Shown: piece by piece, positions 40,579 through 49,813 of the stretch
How the letters are laid out: each line of letters opens with the position of its first letter
How positions within the stretch are numbered: position 1 is the stretch's first letter
Origin: Ignavibacteria bacterium
Lineage (GTDB): Bacteria > Bacteroidota > Ignavibacteria > Ignavibacteriales > Melioribacteraceae
Length of the DNA: 62,442 nucleotides
Reading direction: 5' to 3'
NCBI GenBank assembly: GCA_012719345.1
Contig: JAAYAN010000198.1
Coordinates: forward strand, 1-62,442
Notes under the pieces: generated by a model
Told to the model about the DNA's origin: nothing
Database searches by the model: none
Seen by the model: the letters and a program-made list of their open reading frames with translations, nothing else
Translations under genes and position numbers: made by a program

Positions 40579-41733
40579 ATGAAAAAATTAAACTTATTCG
40601 GACCTGTATATCCTTACGAAGATTGCGTAAATGCTTCTTCTGTAGCGAAGTTTCTAGCCGAATTGAATGAAAGCGAAGAATTTATTGTATATCTAAATTC
40701 TCCCGGCGGTTCTGTTTTCGAAGGACTTGCGATTTATAATCTCCTTGCAGAGCATCAGGAACAAATGACTATAAAAATAATTGGTGAAGCATTTTCAATC
40801 GCATCAGTTATTGCCTGCGCTGGCGCCAAAGGGAAAACTCTCATTGCCGAATCGGCTCTTATGCTCATTCATAAGCCCTGGACTTTTTCAATTATCGATG
40901 AGGATTATATTAAAAAACTAAATAAGCAACTTGGAACAATCAAGAATTCAATTATTAAGATATACTCCACAAAGTCAAGCAAAACCGAAGATGAGTTAGA
41001 CGAGATTATGACTGCGGCTGAATATAAAACTGCTGAAGAATGCGTTGAAATTGGGCTTGCAGACGCTACTTATTCGCCTTTGAAAGCGGATATTGAAATT
41101 CTAAAGAAATCTGAAAAAATTAAAAACGAAATTATAAATAAATATTCAATTCTGAATTTGAAAACTAATAACACAATGATTAATAGAGGAACCGAAATGC
41201 AAATGACAACAAAAACTCTTGACGAAGCTAACATAGAAATTGGGAAGCTTCAAGTACGTGCAGAAACTCTTGAGCTTGAGAACAAAAAAACTCTTGCGAG
41301 TTTGGATGAGTATCGGGCAAAATATGAAGAGAAAGAGCAAGCTATAAATGCTTTGAACGAAAAGTATTTAGCATTAGAAAAGGAACTAAATGATTTCAAA
41401 ACACTTAACAGCACAATGCAAAAAGAAAAATTTGTGATGGAAGCAAAAATGTTTTGTGAGAAAATGTTCCAAGAAGGGAAGCTTACACGTGCAGAAATCA
41501 ATGGCAAAGCGGATTTAAGTAAAGATGAATTGCCAGACAAAGTGAAAAAGCTAGTTGCTTTAAGAGAAACAAGCCAAGAGCTTTACGCTCTTGAGATTGC
41601 AGAAATTGAAAACAAGAACACAAGCGATTATGACTATCTATCTGAACCGCTAAGTACCCAAAATAACGGGCAGGGCAGCGACTTAGTTGCTTATGCTGAT
41701 GAATATTACAACAATAACAAGAAAGGAATGTAA
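40579..41733 (+). CDS. Head maturation protease (ClpP/S49-like) with scaffold C-terminus
   Basis: 384 residues. LNSPGGSVFEG near residue 40, the nucleophile Ser in GEAFSIASVIACAG and His in MLIHKPW give the ClpP-like triad region. Residues from about 205 are a charged coiled coil, the scaffold. An internal in-frame ATG at 41197 with AGAGGA at good spacing would make scaffold alone, like lambda Nu3 within gene C. Confidence 0.9.
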   Translation: MKKLNLFGPVYPYEDCVNASSVAKFLAELNESEEFIVYLNSPGGSVFEGLAIYNLLAEHQEQMTIKIIGEAFSIASVIACAGAKGKTLIAESALMLIHKPWTFSIIDEDYIKKLNKQLGTIKNSIIKIYSTKSSKTEDELDEIMTAAEYKTAEECVEIGLADATYSPLKADIEILKKSEKIKNEIINKYSILNLKTNNTMINRGTEMQMTTKTLDEANIEIGKLQVRAETLELENKKTLASLDEYRAKYEEKEQAINALNEKYLALEKELNDFKTLNSTMQKEKFVMEAKMFCEKMFQEGKLTRAEINGKADLSKDELPDKVKKLVALRETSQELYALEIAEIENKNTSDYDYLSEPLSTQNNGQGSDLVAYADEYYNNNKKGM

Positions 41734-41735
41734 AT

Positions 41736-42080
41736 ATGGCACTCTCTTTTGGACTCGAAGAATTAGGAACTGTTTCTTCAACAAACATATTTGCTTCAAC
41801 AAGGAATCCGCGTCAAATTGATATTGTAATTGCTGGTTCTCAGGGAGTATTAGCCAAAGGTACTTTGCTTCATAAAGCAGATGATGGCAAATATGAAGTT
41901 TATGATGGAACAAAAGCGATGGCTGGTGTTTTGAACGAAGAGTTCGACACAACCGACGGCGATGTAACCGCATACTTGCTTTTCGATTGCGATTTAGATG
42001 TAATCGCAATTGACGCTGCAACTACGATTAATGTGGGATACGACAAAGATAGTTTAATTAACTTTATGGAGGCACAATAA
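41736..42080 (+). CDS. Head decoration protein (lambda gpD-like)
   Basis: 114 residues: GSQGVLAKGTLLHKADDGKY and the DTTDGDVTAYLLFDCDLDV stretch match capsid decoration proteins. Next to capsid gene, overlapping it by one base (TAATG). Confidence 0.8.
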   Translation: MALSFGLEELGTVSSTNIFASTRNPRQIDIVIAGSQGVLAKGTLLHKADDGKYEVYDGTKAMAGVLNEEFDTTDGDVTAYLLFDCDLDVIAIDAATTINVGYDKDSLINFMEAQ

Positions 42081-43129
42081 TGCCAATACTGGTAGATTTA
42101 TATGACAACAGGAGTCTTACTGCGTTTATAAACAAAATAACAAAGGTTGACCCTTTTGTTTATCAAACTTTATTTAAAAACAACAAGCAAGACCACAATT
42201 CAGATATTATCGATGTAGAGACAATCTACGGCAACGAGAAAATAGCCCAGTTCGTTCATTCAGACGAAACTGCGCCTCGGATTACTGAAAAAGGTACTAA
42301 GAAAGTGCAGCAGGTTAAAATTCCTAAAACTTGGGAAGCTAAAATCTTTACTGCTCGTGAATTAGCTGAAATTAACCAAATCGGCAATATTTATGGCGAT
42401 GCTGTTTCTAAAAGGAATGCTCAAAAAGAATTCATTCGATTAGAACTCGAAGATTTACGTGAAAGAGTAATCCGCTTGCGTGAAAAAATGGCTTGCGATG
42501 CTATTGTGACTGGTAAAATTGCAGCTAGCCAAACAAATATCGATTTTGAAATTGATTTCAATTTTGTTAATGGCACACATCTAATCACTTTAACCAATAG
42601 TAATCTCTGGACGCATGCAGATTCCAATCCTACTTCAAAAATCAATGAATGGAAACGGCTCATTACCAAAGCGTGTAATGCCAGCCCAACTATAATGATT
42701 CTTGGCACTGCTGCCGCAGATGCCTTCCGTGCAAATACCAAAGTCGGAACGCTGCTTGACCAAAACAATACCCGTATGGGTGCATTGGAAATGACAGGAA
42801 AGTATAACGTAGGAGCTACATACATTGGGCGTCTGTATGGATTGGATTGCTATGAATATATGCAGCAATATGTAAATTCATCTGGAGTTGCAACCGATAT
42901 GATTTCAACTGACAGGGCAATTCTTATTGCACCTACTAAAGATTTCAGGACTCACTTCGGACCTGCATGGAGAATACAAAACAACAGCACTTCTGAACCA
43001 GTTTTTGGCGAATTTGTAGTTGAAGTTGACCATAACAGCAATAATCAAATGTTGCAATGGAATTGCGAGCAAAAGAGCTTGACTACAATTCACGACCCCG
43101 GATGTGTTATTTCTGCTAAAGTTGTGTAA
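42080..43129 (+). CDS. Major capsid protein (lambda gpE-like, HK97 fold)
   Basis: 349 residues. TWEAKIFTARELAEINQIGN, LREKMACDAIVTGKI and the late AILIAPTKDFRTHFGP region match the phage capsid family E. Expected to form the icosahedral shell with gpD-like trimers. Starts on the stop of the decoration gene. Confidence 0.92.
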   Translation: MPILVDLYDNRSLTAFINKITKVDPFVYQTLFKNNKQDHNSDIIDVETIYGNEKIAQFVHSDETAPRITEKGTKKVQQVKIPKTWEAKIFTARELAEINQIGNIYGDAVSKRNAQKEFIRLELEDLRERVIRLREKMACDAIVTGKIAASQTNIDFEIDFNFVNGTHLITLTNSNLWTHADSNPTSKINEWKRLITKACNASPTIMILGTAAADAFRANTKVGTLLDQNNTRMGALEMTGKYNVGATYIGRLYGLDCYEYMQQYVNSSGVATDMISTDRAILIAPTKDFRTHFGPAWRIQNNSTSEPVFGEFVVEVDHNSNNQMLQWNCEQKSLTTIHDPGCVISAKVV

Positions 43130-43558
43130 ATGGCATACTGTAACTTAAACGATATTAAATCAAGAATTCCAGAGAAAGTTCTTATCAACATTACACAGGA
43201 TGATAAAGCTATCGAGGAAATCAACGAAGAAAGAGTAAATGCAGCTATTCTTGATGCGGATGCTTTGTTTGATTCTAAAATCGGAACACGTTACGAAGTG
43301 CCGCTTGAAACGGTGCCAGACAGAATAAAGCGAATTAGTATCGACCTTGCTGTTTACTTTATGTATAAGGCAAGGTTCGATACTAAAATGCCGGAGACCG
43401 TCAAACTTAGCTATGATGATGCTATTTCATATCTAAACGATATACGCGACGCAAACGAAAACATAAGCGGACTAGAACTGAAATATGAATATTCAGTGCT
43501 TACTAATCAAACAAGAAGAGACAAATATTATTCAAAGAGAACGCTTCGCAGGATATGA
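43130..43558 (+). CDS. Head-tail connector (DUF1320, Mu gp36-like)
   Basis: 142 residues: MAYCNLNDIKSRIPEK start, ADALFDSKIGTRYEVPLETV middle and the basic end are typical of DUF1320. Builds the connector ring below the portal. Confidence 0.88.
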   Translation: MAYCNLNDIKSRIPEKVLINITQDDKAIEEINEERVNAAILDADALFDSKIGTRYEVPLETVPDRIKRISIDLAVYFMYKARFDTKMPETVKLSYDDAISYLNDIRDANENISGLELKYEYSVLTNQTRRDKYYSKRTLRRI

Positions 43559-44022
43559 CAACAGTTGAACTTGACATAGAAAACAAAATAGTTGAATACT
43601 TGCAGGAAGAAATCACTGATATAGACATAGAAGCATATAACAGCGACATTATATCGGTTTACAACAAAGCAAAGGAATGCAGAAACGGCCTTGTAGTTGT
43701 ATCAGCAGAAAACGGAAGCGACCCGAATGTAATTTCAAACAATGCAGTAAGAGGCGAACCAATTTACGAAATCGGTGTGCTGGCGGTCGTAACAATACTT
43801 ACTCACGACAGAAGAAATCGGGAAGGGAATGCCGTTTTTTACAATCAGATTCGGGATTTGCTTCATACTTTCACATACAATACTTACAGAGGTATTTTTA
43901 AATACTTCGAATACAAGCCAATTCGATTGTATGATATCGAAGAAGGATTGTGGAAAAGCGATATTGTAATAGAATTTATTTTAAACTATCCATTTGATTA
44001 CTTATTTGAAGAGGAAACATAA
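43555..44022 (+). CDS. Tail terminator / Mu gp37-like protein
   Basis: 155 residues: beta-rich, RNREGNAVFYNQIRDLLHTF helix, and a conserved-looking YDIEEGLWKSDIVIEF strand. Position after DUF1320 and weak similarity to DUF1834/gp37 suggest a tail terminator or head-tail joining protein. Confidence 0.72.
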   Translation: MTTVELDIENKIVEYLQEEITDIDIEAYNSDIISVYNKAKECRNGLVVVSAENGSDPNVISNNAVRGEPIYEIGVLAVVTILTHDRRNREGNAVFYNQIRDLLHTFTYNTYRGIFKYFEYKPIRLYDIEEGLWKSDIVIEFILNYPFDYLFEEET

Positions 44023-44378
44023 TGGCAAATGCACCGATAGTAATATTGCCCAAATATTCAATGACTGCGGATAAGGATATTGCAGTTGATTTGATGGAAA
44101 ACAACGAATATCCTGAATTCTTCGCAGTCGGTATCTGCTGGCGATTAGCAACAGGAACAGTCAATGGCACTGTAAAAATCTACGGAACTAACTACGCTCA
44201 CGATGATAATGATTATGTCCTTTTGGGGACTTGTGATATTAATGCAGCAAACAACGAATTAAATAAATATCAGCTTGTTGTTACGCAATACCCTTTTAGG
44301 AATTTGCTCATAAAATTTGCTAAAAATGGTATTACTGGTGGTGATTTGTATATTGATTTATATAAGAAGGATTTGTGA
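44022..44378 (+). CDS. Virion-associated beta-rich protein
   Basis: 118 residues, beta-rich (GTVNGTVKIYGTNY), no charge clusters. In the structural operon between joining and fibre genes; could be a minor tail or head fibre protein. No family recognised. Confidence 0.6.
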   Translation: MANAPIVILPKYSMTADKDIAVDLMENNEYPEFFAVGICWRLATGTVNGTVKIYGTNYAHDDNDYVLLGTCDINAANNELNKYQLVVTQYPFRNLLIKFAKNGITGGDLYIDLYKKDL

Positions 44379-44379
44379 T

Positions 44380-44877
44380 ATGGCTCTTGAAAAATATCCA
44401 CCGCTTACAGAAGAAGATGTAACGAATCTTGACAAATACACTCAAGCAGAAACTGATGCTTTGTTAAATACAAAAGCTGCTTCAGTCCACAATCATACTG
44501 AGAGCAATATTACTGACCTTGACAAATACACTCAAGCAGAAATTACAAATTTACTTGCTGGTAAACTTGATAAATACACTTCTTACGATAACGGCTCTTC
44601 CCTTGCTATTGATGGTGCTAATGGAACTTATTTTAAAATAGCAACTGGCGTAAATAGTTCGTTTACTTTCTCTAATTTAGCAACTGGCGTAGTATATGGA
44701 ATTTTAATTAAAAATTCAGATTTGGCAGATGATATAACAATAACGTTACCGAACACAGCTGATATATTGCCAGCTTTAATAGCGACCGTAGATATACCAG
44801 CAGGTAGTTATATTGAATTTTCAGTGTTTTATGATGGAACCAATAGAATTTGGCAAATATCTGAGGAGTTATCATAA
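44380..44877 (+). CDS. Fibre-like protein with DKYTQAE repeats
   Basis: 165 residues from ATG 44380. The N-terminal third repeats NLDKYTQAETDALL-type steps twice, with NHTES between, as in phage fibre stalks; the rest is beta-rich (TGVNSSFTFSNLATGVVYG). Likely a head or tail fibre segment that works with the next gene, whose ATG overlaps its stop. Confidence 0.65.
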   Translation: MALEKYPPLTEEDVTNLDKYTQAETDALLNTKAASVHNHTESNITDLDKYTQAEITNLLAGKLDKYTSYDNGSSLAIDGANGTYFKIATGVNSSFTFSNLATGVVYGILIKNSDLADDITITLPNTADILPALIATVDIPAGSYIEFSVFYDGTNRIWQISEELS

Positions 44878-46091
44878 TGTTTAGACGCCATTCATTAGTA
44901 GGTGAAATACACACAGCAACACACGGTTTTATGACCGAATGGACTGTAAGCGGAGATGCTGAAGGAAGAACTATAACACTCCCTTTGGTTGCTGGTTATA
45001 ACTACGATTGTGTAATTGATTGGGGTGATGGTAGTGCAAAGAATGTTGTAACTGCTTTTGATGATGTTAATAGAATACATACTTATTCAGTTGCAGGAAA
45101 ATACAAAGTAGAGATAACAGGAACATGTGAGGGTTGGAGTTTTAATAATGCAGGTGATAAACTTAAAATTACAAATATATTATATTGGGGTAACCCACTT
45201 AAATTTAATGATTTTAAAGATTTAACTGGTGGATTTTATGGCTGCACTGCATTGAAATCTTTAGGTAGAGGTTCAATATTATATAGTGGTTCTGGTGGAT
45301 TCTATGAAACGTTCAGAAATTGTATTTCTGTAACTTCTGTTCCCGTAGATTTATTTAAATACAGCACAGCGGTTTCAGAGAATGGGTTTCGGAGAACATT
45401 TTACGGTTGCAGTTCATTAGCTTCATTACCAGTAGATTTATTCAGATATAATACTTTAGTTTCAACAAACGGGTTTCGTGAGACTTTTTACGGTTGCAGT
45501 TTATTAGCTTCATTACCAGTAGATTTATTCAGATATAATACAGCGGTATCAACTTATGGATTCTATGCGACTTTTTACGGTTGCAGTTCATTAGCTTCAT
45601 TACCAGTAGATTTATTCAGATATAATACAGCGGTATCAATTTATGGATTCTATGCGACTTTTCGCGGTTGCAGAAAATTAGCTTCATTACCAGTAGATTT
45701 ATTCAGATATAATACAGCGGTATCAACTTATGGATTCTATGCGACTTTTCACGGTTGCAGTTCATTAGCTTCATTACCAGATGGTTTATTCAGATATAAT
45801 ACAGCGGTATCAACTGATGGATTTTACAGAACGTTTTACGGTTGTGTAAAATTGCAATTACACAAATGGATTTTCTATTTAACTGGGGAAGAAGGAACAA
45901 GATTTTTAAATAAAACATTATCTTTTGCTGAATGTTTCTTCTTAACATCATTTGCGGGAACAATAGGCGAAGCACCAGAATTATGGAATTGCAACTTTGG
46001 AACAGGCACACCAACTATAACAGATTGTTTTAATGGACATAGTATAAATTCTGTAAGCAATTACGCAGATATTCCAGCAGAATGGTTATAA
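44877..46091 (+). CDS. Surface protein with PKD-like start and seven 29-residue LRR/DUF285-like repeats
   Basis: 404 residues. Residues about 20-90 look like a PKD/Ig domain (DWGDGSAKNVV, HTYSVAGKYKVEI). Then FYGCSSLASLPVDLFRYNTA-type units repeat every 29 residues, the BspA/DUF285 leucine-rich pattern. It is probably displayed on the virion and binds host or glycan. No signal peptide, consistent with a virion protein. Confidence 0.8.
   Translation: MFRRHSLVGEIHTATHGFMTEWTVSGDAEGRTITLPLVAGYNYDCVIDWGDGSAKNVVTAFDDVNRIHTYSVAGKYKVEITGTCEGWSFNNAGDKLKITNILYWGNPLKFNDFKDLTGGFYGCTALKSLGRGSILYSGSGGFYETFRNCISVTSVPVDLFKYSTAVSENGFRRTFYGCSSLASLPVDLFRYNTLVSTNGFRETFYGCSLLASLPVDLFRYNTAVSTYGFYATFYGCSSLASLPVDLFRYNTAVSIYGFYATFRGCRKLASLPVDLFRYNTAVSTYGFYATFHGCSSLASLPDGLFRYNTAVSTDGFYRTFYGCVKLQLHKWIFYLTGEEGTRFLNKTLSFAECFFLTSFAGTIGEAPELWNCNFGTGTPTITDCFNGHSINSVSNYADIPAEWL
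45317..45925 (+). repeat. 87-bp tandem repeat array
   Basis: The GGTTGCAG-like start recurs at 45404, 45491, 45578, 45665, 45752 and 45839, exactly 87 bases apart, with a more diverged unit at 45317. The central units are nearly identical, so copy number and sequence may vary by recombination. Confidence 0.9.
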
Positions 46092-46111
46092 ATAATTAAG
46101 AAAGAACAAAT

Positions 46112-46378
46112 ATGTATTATTACATCGTAAATAATAGAATAGTTGCTCAGGAGAATGAAATGAACACTTCATTTTATACGTATCCACAATTGAATACTGA
46201 GCAAATAGCATTTTACTTAGCAAATCTAACTGCAAGCGTTTCTGAAGTTCTTGCAATGGAGTTAAATCCAATTCCAACACCGCCAGAACCGAGCAATGAA
46301 CCAACACTGGAAGAAAGAGTTGAAACAAATGAAGATGCTTTAGATGAACTTATTCAATATGTTTATGGAGGTGCATAA
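46112..46378 (+). CDS. Small fibre-associated protein
   Basis: 88 residues: IVNNRIVAQENE start, proline hinge (IPTPPEPSNEP), then a predicted coiled-coil end (LEERVETNEDALDELI). This pattern is frequent in short tail-fibre accessory proteins of XkdX-type neighbourhoods. Confidence 0.6.
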   Translation: MYYYIVNNRIVAQENEMNTSFYTYPQLNTEQIAFYLANLTASVSEVLAMELNPIPTPPEPSNEPTLEERVETNEDALDELIQYVYGGA

Positions 46379-46509
46379 TGAGACCAATAGTAAGATTTTA
46401 TTTAAAAAGATACCAACTTCACAAAATAGATGAAGAGGGACTTGAAAACTTAGTAACAATCAATGTTATTAGCAGCGAAGAAAAGCAATTAATTTTAGAA
46501 GGAGAATAA
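46378..46509 (+). CDS. Small hypothetical protein
   Basis: 43 residues, basic start (MRPIVRFYLKRYQ), acidic end. Starts on the previous stop (TAATG). Resembles short XkdX-like peptides by size and place; not confirmed. Confidence 0.5.
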   Translation: MRPIVRFYLKRYQLHKIDEEGLENLVTINVISSEEKQLILEGE

Positions 46510-46510
46510 A

Positions 46511-46885
46511 ATGTTTGAATGGCTAAAAAATAATTATAAAAGCATATTAACGTGGCTATATCGAAACATTGTCGTTGTTGGTATAGTTGCAATATGCTTG
46601 TTTTTCCTTATTCCAACAACCGACATAATACGAACAATATTGTTTTGTGTATTGTTTGAAGGAATTGCTTTATTCCTTTCTGGAGTAGCAGTGCATTTAT
46701 TTACTACTATCAGGTTTTTGGATAAAGTAAGCAATATTAAAGATATAATTAAAGGCGCTGATAAAAAGATTTCTGCTTATGAATTGCAGGCATATATGAA
46801 AGTCATTTCTACAATATTTCTTGCAGTTCATTTGCTTGTTGGCTTCTCAATATTATCAATTTATTTTATACAAGCAATAAAGTGA
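46511..46885 (+). CDS. Holin candidate, three membrane segments
   Basis: 124 residues with hydrophobic helices near residues 20-36, 42-63 and 98-120 and a charged region between the second and third (KDIIKGADKKISAYE). Directly before the endolysin with a four-base overlap, so a holin by context. AGAAGGAG precedes the ATG. Confidence 0.72.
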   Translation: MFEWLKNNYKSILTWLYRNIVVVGIVAICLFFLIPTTDIIRTILFCVLFEGIALFLSGVAVHLFTTIRFLDKVSNIKDIIKGADKKISAYELQAYMKVISTIFLAVHLLVGFSILSIYFIQAIK

Positions 46886-47469
46886 TTAAGCTAATTATCA
46901 TATTGCTTCTTATCTCATTAAGCTTGTTTAGTCAAGTCAAGTATGAATTGCCTTGTAACAAAGATTTATTAGAAAAGAGCCACGAGCTTGCTATTAGTCA
47001 AATTGGAGTTACTGAATTGACTAATATAAATGATGGTTATGAAATAGATAAATATCAAATAGCAGCTGGCTATTGGCGTGGATGTCAATACCCTTATTGT
47101 GCGTCAGGTCAATATTGGTGTTTTACCGAAGCTGCAAAGTTACTTAACTTTTGTAATTGTATGATTCCAATTTATCGGACTGGTTCTACTTATTTGATGT
47201 TTAACAAAGCAAAGCAAGTTGGTAAAAAAGTAAGTTACAAGCCTCAAAAGAATGACTTGCTTTTCTGGATTGTAACCACTACTGGACACGTTGAACGAAT
47301 AGATAGCGTGCTAAAAGGTGGCTGGGTAAAAACTATTGGATTTAACACTTCCTCTGGCACTGGCAACCAACGGGACGGCGAAGGAGTGTATTTAAGAAAA
47401 CGAAATATTTATCATATACTTTCACGTATGAAAGTGCGGGGATTAATCGGTTTTAAAAATTATGAATGA
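46882..47469 (+). CDS. Endolysin, CHAP/NlpC-like amidase with signal or SAR helix
   Basis: 195 residues from a GTG overlapping the holin stop. Residues 3-17 are hydrophobic (LIIILLLISLSLFS), a signal peptide or SAR anchor. A Cys in QYWCFTEAAKLL and a His in TTGHVERI match the Cys/His pair of CHAP/NlpC peptidases; a late RDGEGVYLRKR strand fits the same fold. Cleaves peptidoglycan cross-bridges at lysis. Confidence 0.82.
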   Translation: MIKLIIILLLISLSLFSQVKYELPCNKDLLEKSHELAISQIGVTELTNINDGYEIDKYQIAAGYWRGCQYPYCASGQYWCFTEAAKLLNFCNCMIPIYRTGSTYLMFNKAKQVGKKVSYKPQKNDLLFWIVTTTGHVERIDSVLKGGWVKTIGFNTSSGTGNQRDGEGVYLRKRNIYHILSRMKVRGLIGFKNYE

Positions 47470-47827
47470 AACTATCAATCTATTAGCGTTTGTGGTTACA
47501 ATAGTCGTTGTTGTAGGCACTACTTTATTTGGAGTTTACAAAGTGGTTTCTGCAACTGAGCAGCGTTCAAATAGCAATATCGACAAGTTACGAAATGACT
47601 TAATTAATCTGAATATTTGTATAAGAGATAAAAAGAACGATATGGAAAATCATTTTCAAGAGCAGATTACAGAAATTAAGGAAAAGCAAGCTCATTTTGA
47701 AAGCGACTTGCAAGATATTGACAGGATTTTTGAAGAAATAAACGTAATTAAAGAAACGATTAAAGATATTTATGATAAAATTAATAGCTTAACCAATAAA
47801 ATAATAATATTGTTAGAAAAGAAATGA
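47462..47827 (+). CDS. Membrane-anchored coiled-coil lysis accessory protein
   Basis: 121 residues: one N-terminal transmembrane helix (LLAFVVTIVVVVGTTLFGVY) and a long charged coiled coil, the shape of an i-spanin or a second holin-like protein. Overlaps endolysin and the next gene. Confidence 0.65.
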   Translation: MNETINLLAFVVTIVVVVGTTLFGVYKVVSATEQRSNSNIDKLRNDLINLNICIRDKKNDMENHFQEQITEIKEKQAHFESDLQDIDRIFEEINVIKETIKDIYDKINSLTNKIIILLEKK

Positions 47828-48225
47828 AACGAATTTTATTCATATTGGCAATATTGATTTACCTGACATCTTGCACTTGCGAGCCAGTAATTCAAAAGCA
47901 ATATATAAGGGACACTATAATTAGAATAGCTCCGCCAATTATTATTGATTCTGGTAAGCCACAAATTATTACTGACTCAATAATTCAGTATATAAGAGAA
48001 AAAGGCAAGGACACAATTATAAAAGTTCAGTATTTACCGAAGGAAAAAATTATTACTGTTTATGCGAAGCCCGACACTATTAATCTTTTTCAAACTGATA
48101 CTTTAATGATAACAGAAATCAAAGAAGTAATTAAAGAAAATGGAGTAGCAACAAATTTACTTTACATATTTGGAATTGGATTAGTTTTAGCATTAATATT
48201 TATTTTATTAAGGTTATTCAAATGA
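47824..48225 (+). CDS. Unimolecular spanin (u-spanin) candidate
   Basis: 133 residues. The N-terminal signal ends in LTSC, a lipobox whose Cys would be lipidated. Residues about 30-105 are beta-prone, and the C-terminus is one hydrophobic helix (LLYIFGIGLVLALIFILL). An outer-membrane lipid anchor plus an inner-membrane helix is the architecture of T1 gp11-type u-spanins, which fuse the two membranes. Confidence 0.75.
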   Translation: MKRILFILAILIYLTSCTCEPVIQKQYIRDTIIRIAPPIIIDSGKPQIITDSIIQYIREKGKDTIIKVQYLPKEKIITVYAKPDTINLFQTDTLMITEIKEVIKENGVATNLLYIFGIGLVLALIFILLRLFK

Positions 48226-48440
48226 GCAGTTTATTAAATGATGACACAGAAAATTGCTGTGAAGAATGCACTAAAAATATAATGTTTACAACGGCAATTT
48301 CTGTTTTTTCAGATTTGGTTAGAAAAGGCATTGTTTTGCAAAATATTGCAGAAGATATATTAATGGAGTATGAAAAGACAAAACGTTATTCTGCTCCAAA
48401 TTTTAAAAAAGTTGATGGAAAATATAAATTCAAAAGTTAA
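48222..48440 (+). CDS. Hypothetical small protein
   Basis: 72 residues with a Cys-rich start (ENCCEECTKN). Overlaps spanin and fibre genes, in the late operon. No family recognised. Confidence 0.55.
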   Translation: MSSLLNDDTENCCEECTKNIMFTTAISVFSDLVRKGIVLQNIAEDILMEYEKTKRYSAPNFKKVDGKYKFKS

Positions 48441-49792
48441 TGAAGCTAATAAAGAAAATAGAAACTACTACAGGTATTGAATATATTGGTGAAGAAGAAA
48501 CAACACCAGAGCATAATCAATTAGACGGCTTGCAAGGAGGAACAACTGATGAATATTATCATCTAACAGCAACAGAGCAAAGTAATTTACATACCCACAC
48601 AAACAAGGACATTTTAGACGGCATAATAGATACTGGAGATGGTGATGAGTTCTTAGCAGATGACGGGACTTACAAAACAATAGATGCGGGTTTAGAATAT
48701 TTTGATGAGAATAGAAATAATTCAAGCCCAAATGCAGCTGTGCCAGCCCACCAATTAATTGTAAAAGGTGACGAAACAAGTATTGATTTAGTTTTAAGTT
48801 CTAAAGGAGCTGGGGCGATAATAGCTCAAATACCTGATGGGACAGCTACAGGTGGAAACAAAAGAGGGAATAATGCGGTAGATTTTCAAAAAAAACGTAA
48901 TAATGCGAATCAAGTTGCAACCTCACTTGGTTCAGGAGTAATAGCGGGGGCAAACAATAGGGTAGGAACAAGCACTTCGGATACAGCTAATTACAGCTTT
49001 ATTGGTGCAGGTATAAACAATTATATAGCTGGCAGTTTGATTGGCAAAACGGGTCAGTTCATTGGCGCAGGAAGTGGAAATGCCTGTGATGTTAAGTGTT
49101 CGGGAATAATGGCTGGCGAAACCAATACAATACATACCTCCGATTATGGAGGTTCATGTGCAATAGCTGCTGGAAAATCGAATTATATCAATGTGCCATC
49201 AAATAATGGCAAAGGATATATGGCAATAGTTGCAGGTGAATCCAATTGGTGTGGTCAAACTCATTCTATTATTGGTGCAGGGCTTGGTAATTATATTGAT
49301 GGTGAATACGCTGGTATATTATCAGGCAGTTATGGCAAAGTTGAATTCTACGGGCAGCAAGCACACGCTTCAGGACGTTTTACTGCTCTTGGTGATGCTC
49401 AACGTTCTGATTATGTTTTAAGAGGAAATACGCTTACAACAAACTATTATAGATTATATTTAGATGGTTCAAGTGCATTAATAGACTTATCACAAACAGG
49501 AGCTTATTCAACTTGGCAATGCAAATTAAAAGTAACTGGAATAAGAAAATTAACTGGTTCAATAGACCACTATAATTCTGAACATAATTTTATGATTTAC
49601 AGAGAAAATTCTACTCCTGTAATAGCTGATTTAACAGAAATTCATACGCATCAAGTTGTAGGAAGTTCTGTAGCAACTGGAGTATCAATTACAACGAATA
49701 GTTTAGCAATAGACATAGCAACTACTGAAAACAATTGGCAGTTTGTAGCTCATTTGGAAACAGTAGAAACATTTTCAAGCAGTTTAGTTTAA
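48440..49792 (+). CDS. Tail fibre with adhesin-head-like repeats
   Basis: 450 residues. The start has a short attachment segment (DGLQGGTTDEYYHLT, HTHTNKDIL), common in Bacteroidota phage fibres. Residues about 140-320 repeat GAG-N-N and AGESN-type turns (IGAGINN, IGAGSGN, MAGETN, AAGKSN, VAGESN, IGAGLGN), the left-handed roll seen in YadA/Hep_Hag trimeric heads. The C-terminal 100 residues may bind receptor. Confidence 0.8.
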   Translation: MKLIKKIETTTGIEYIGEEETTPEHNQLDGLQGGTTDEYYHLTATEQSNLHTHTNKDILDGIIDTGDGDEFLADDGTYKTIDAGLEYFDENRNNSSPNAAVPAHQLIVKGDETSIDLVLSSKGAGAIIAQIPDGTATGGNKRGNNAVDFQKKRNNANQVATSLGSGVIAGANNRVGTSTSDTANYSFIGAGINNYIAGSLIGKTGQFIGAGSGNACDVKCSGIMAGETNTIHTSDYGGSCAIAAGKSNYINVPSNNGKGYMAIVAGESNWCGQTHSIIGAGLGNYIDGEYAGILSGSYGKVEFYGQQAHASGRFTALGDAQRSDYVLRGNTLTTNYYRLYLDGSSALIDLSQTGAYSTWQCKLKVTGIRKLTGSIDHYNSEHNFMIYRENSTPVIADLTEIHTHQVVGSSVATGVSITTNSLAIDIATTENNWQFVAHLETVETFSSSLV

Positions 49793-49813
49793 TATAAATA
49801 TAAGGAAAAAACA

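Noticed and set aside
45790-46328. Minus-strand ORFs opposite the repeat protein end
   Set aside because: No ribosome-binding site or motif, and they lie antisense to the structural operon.
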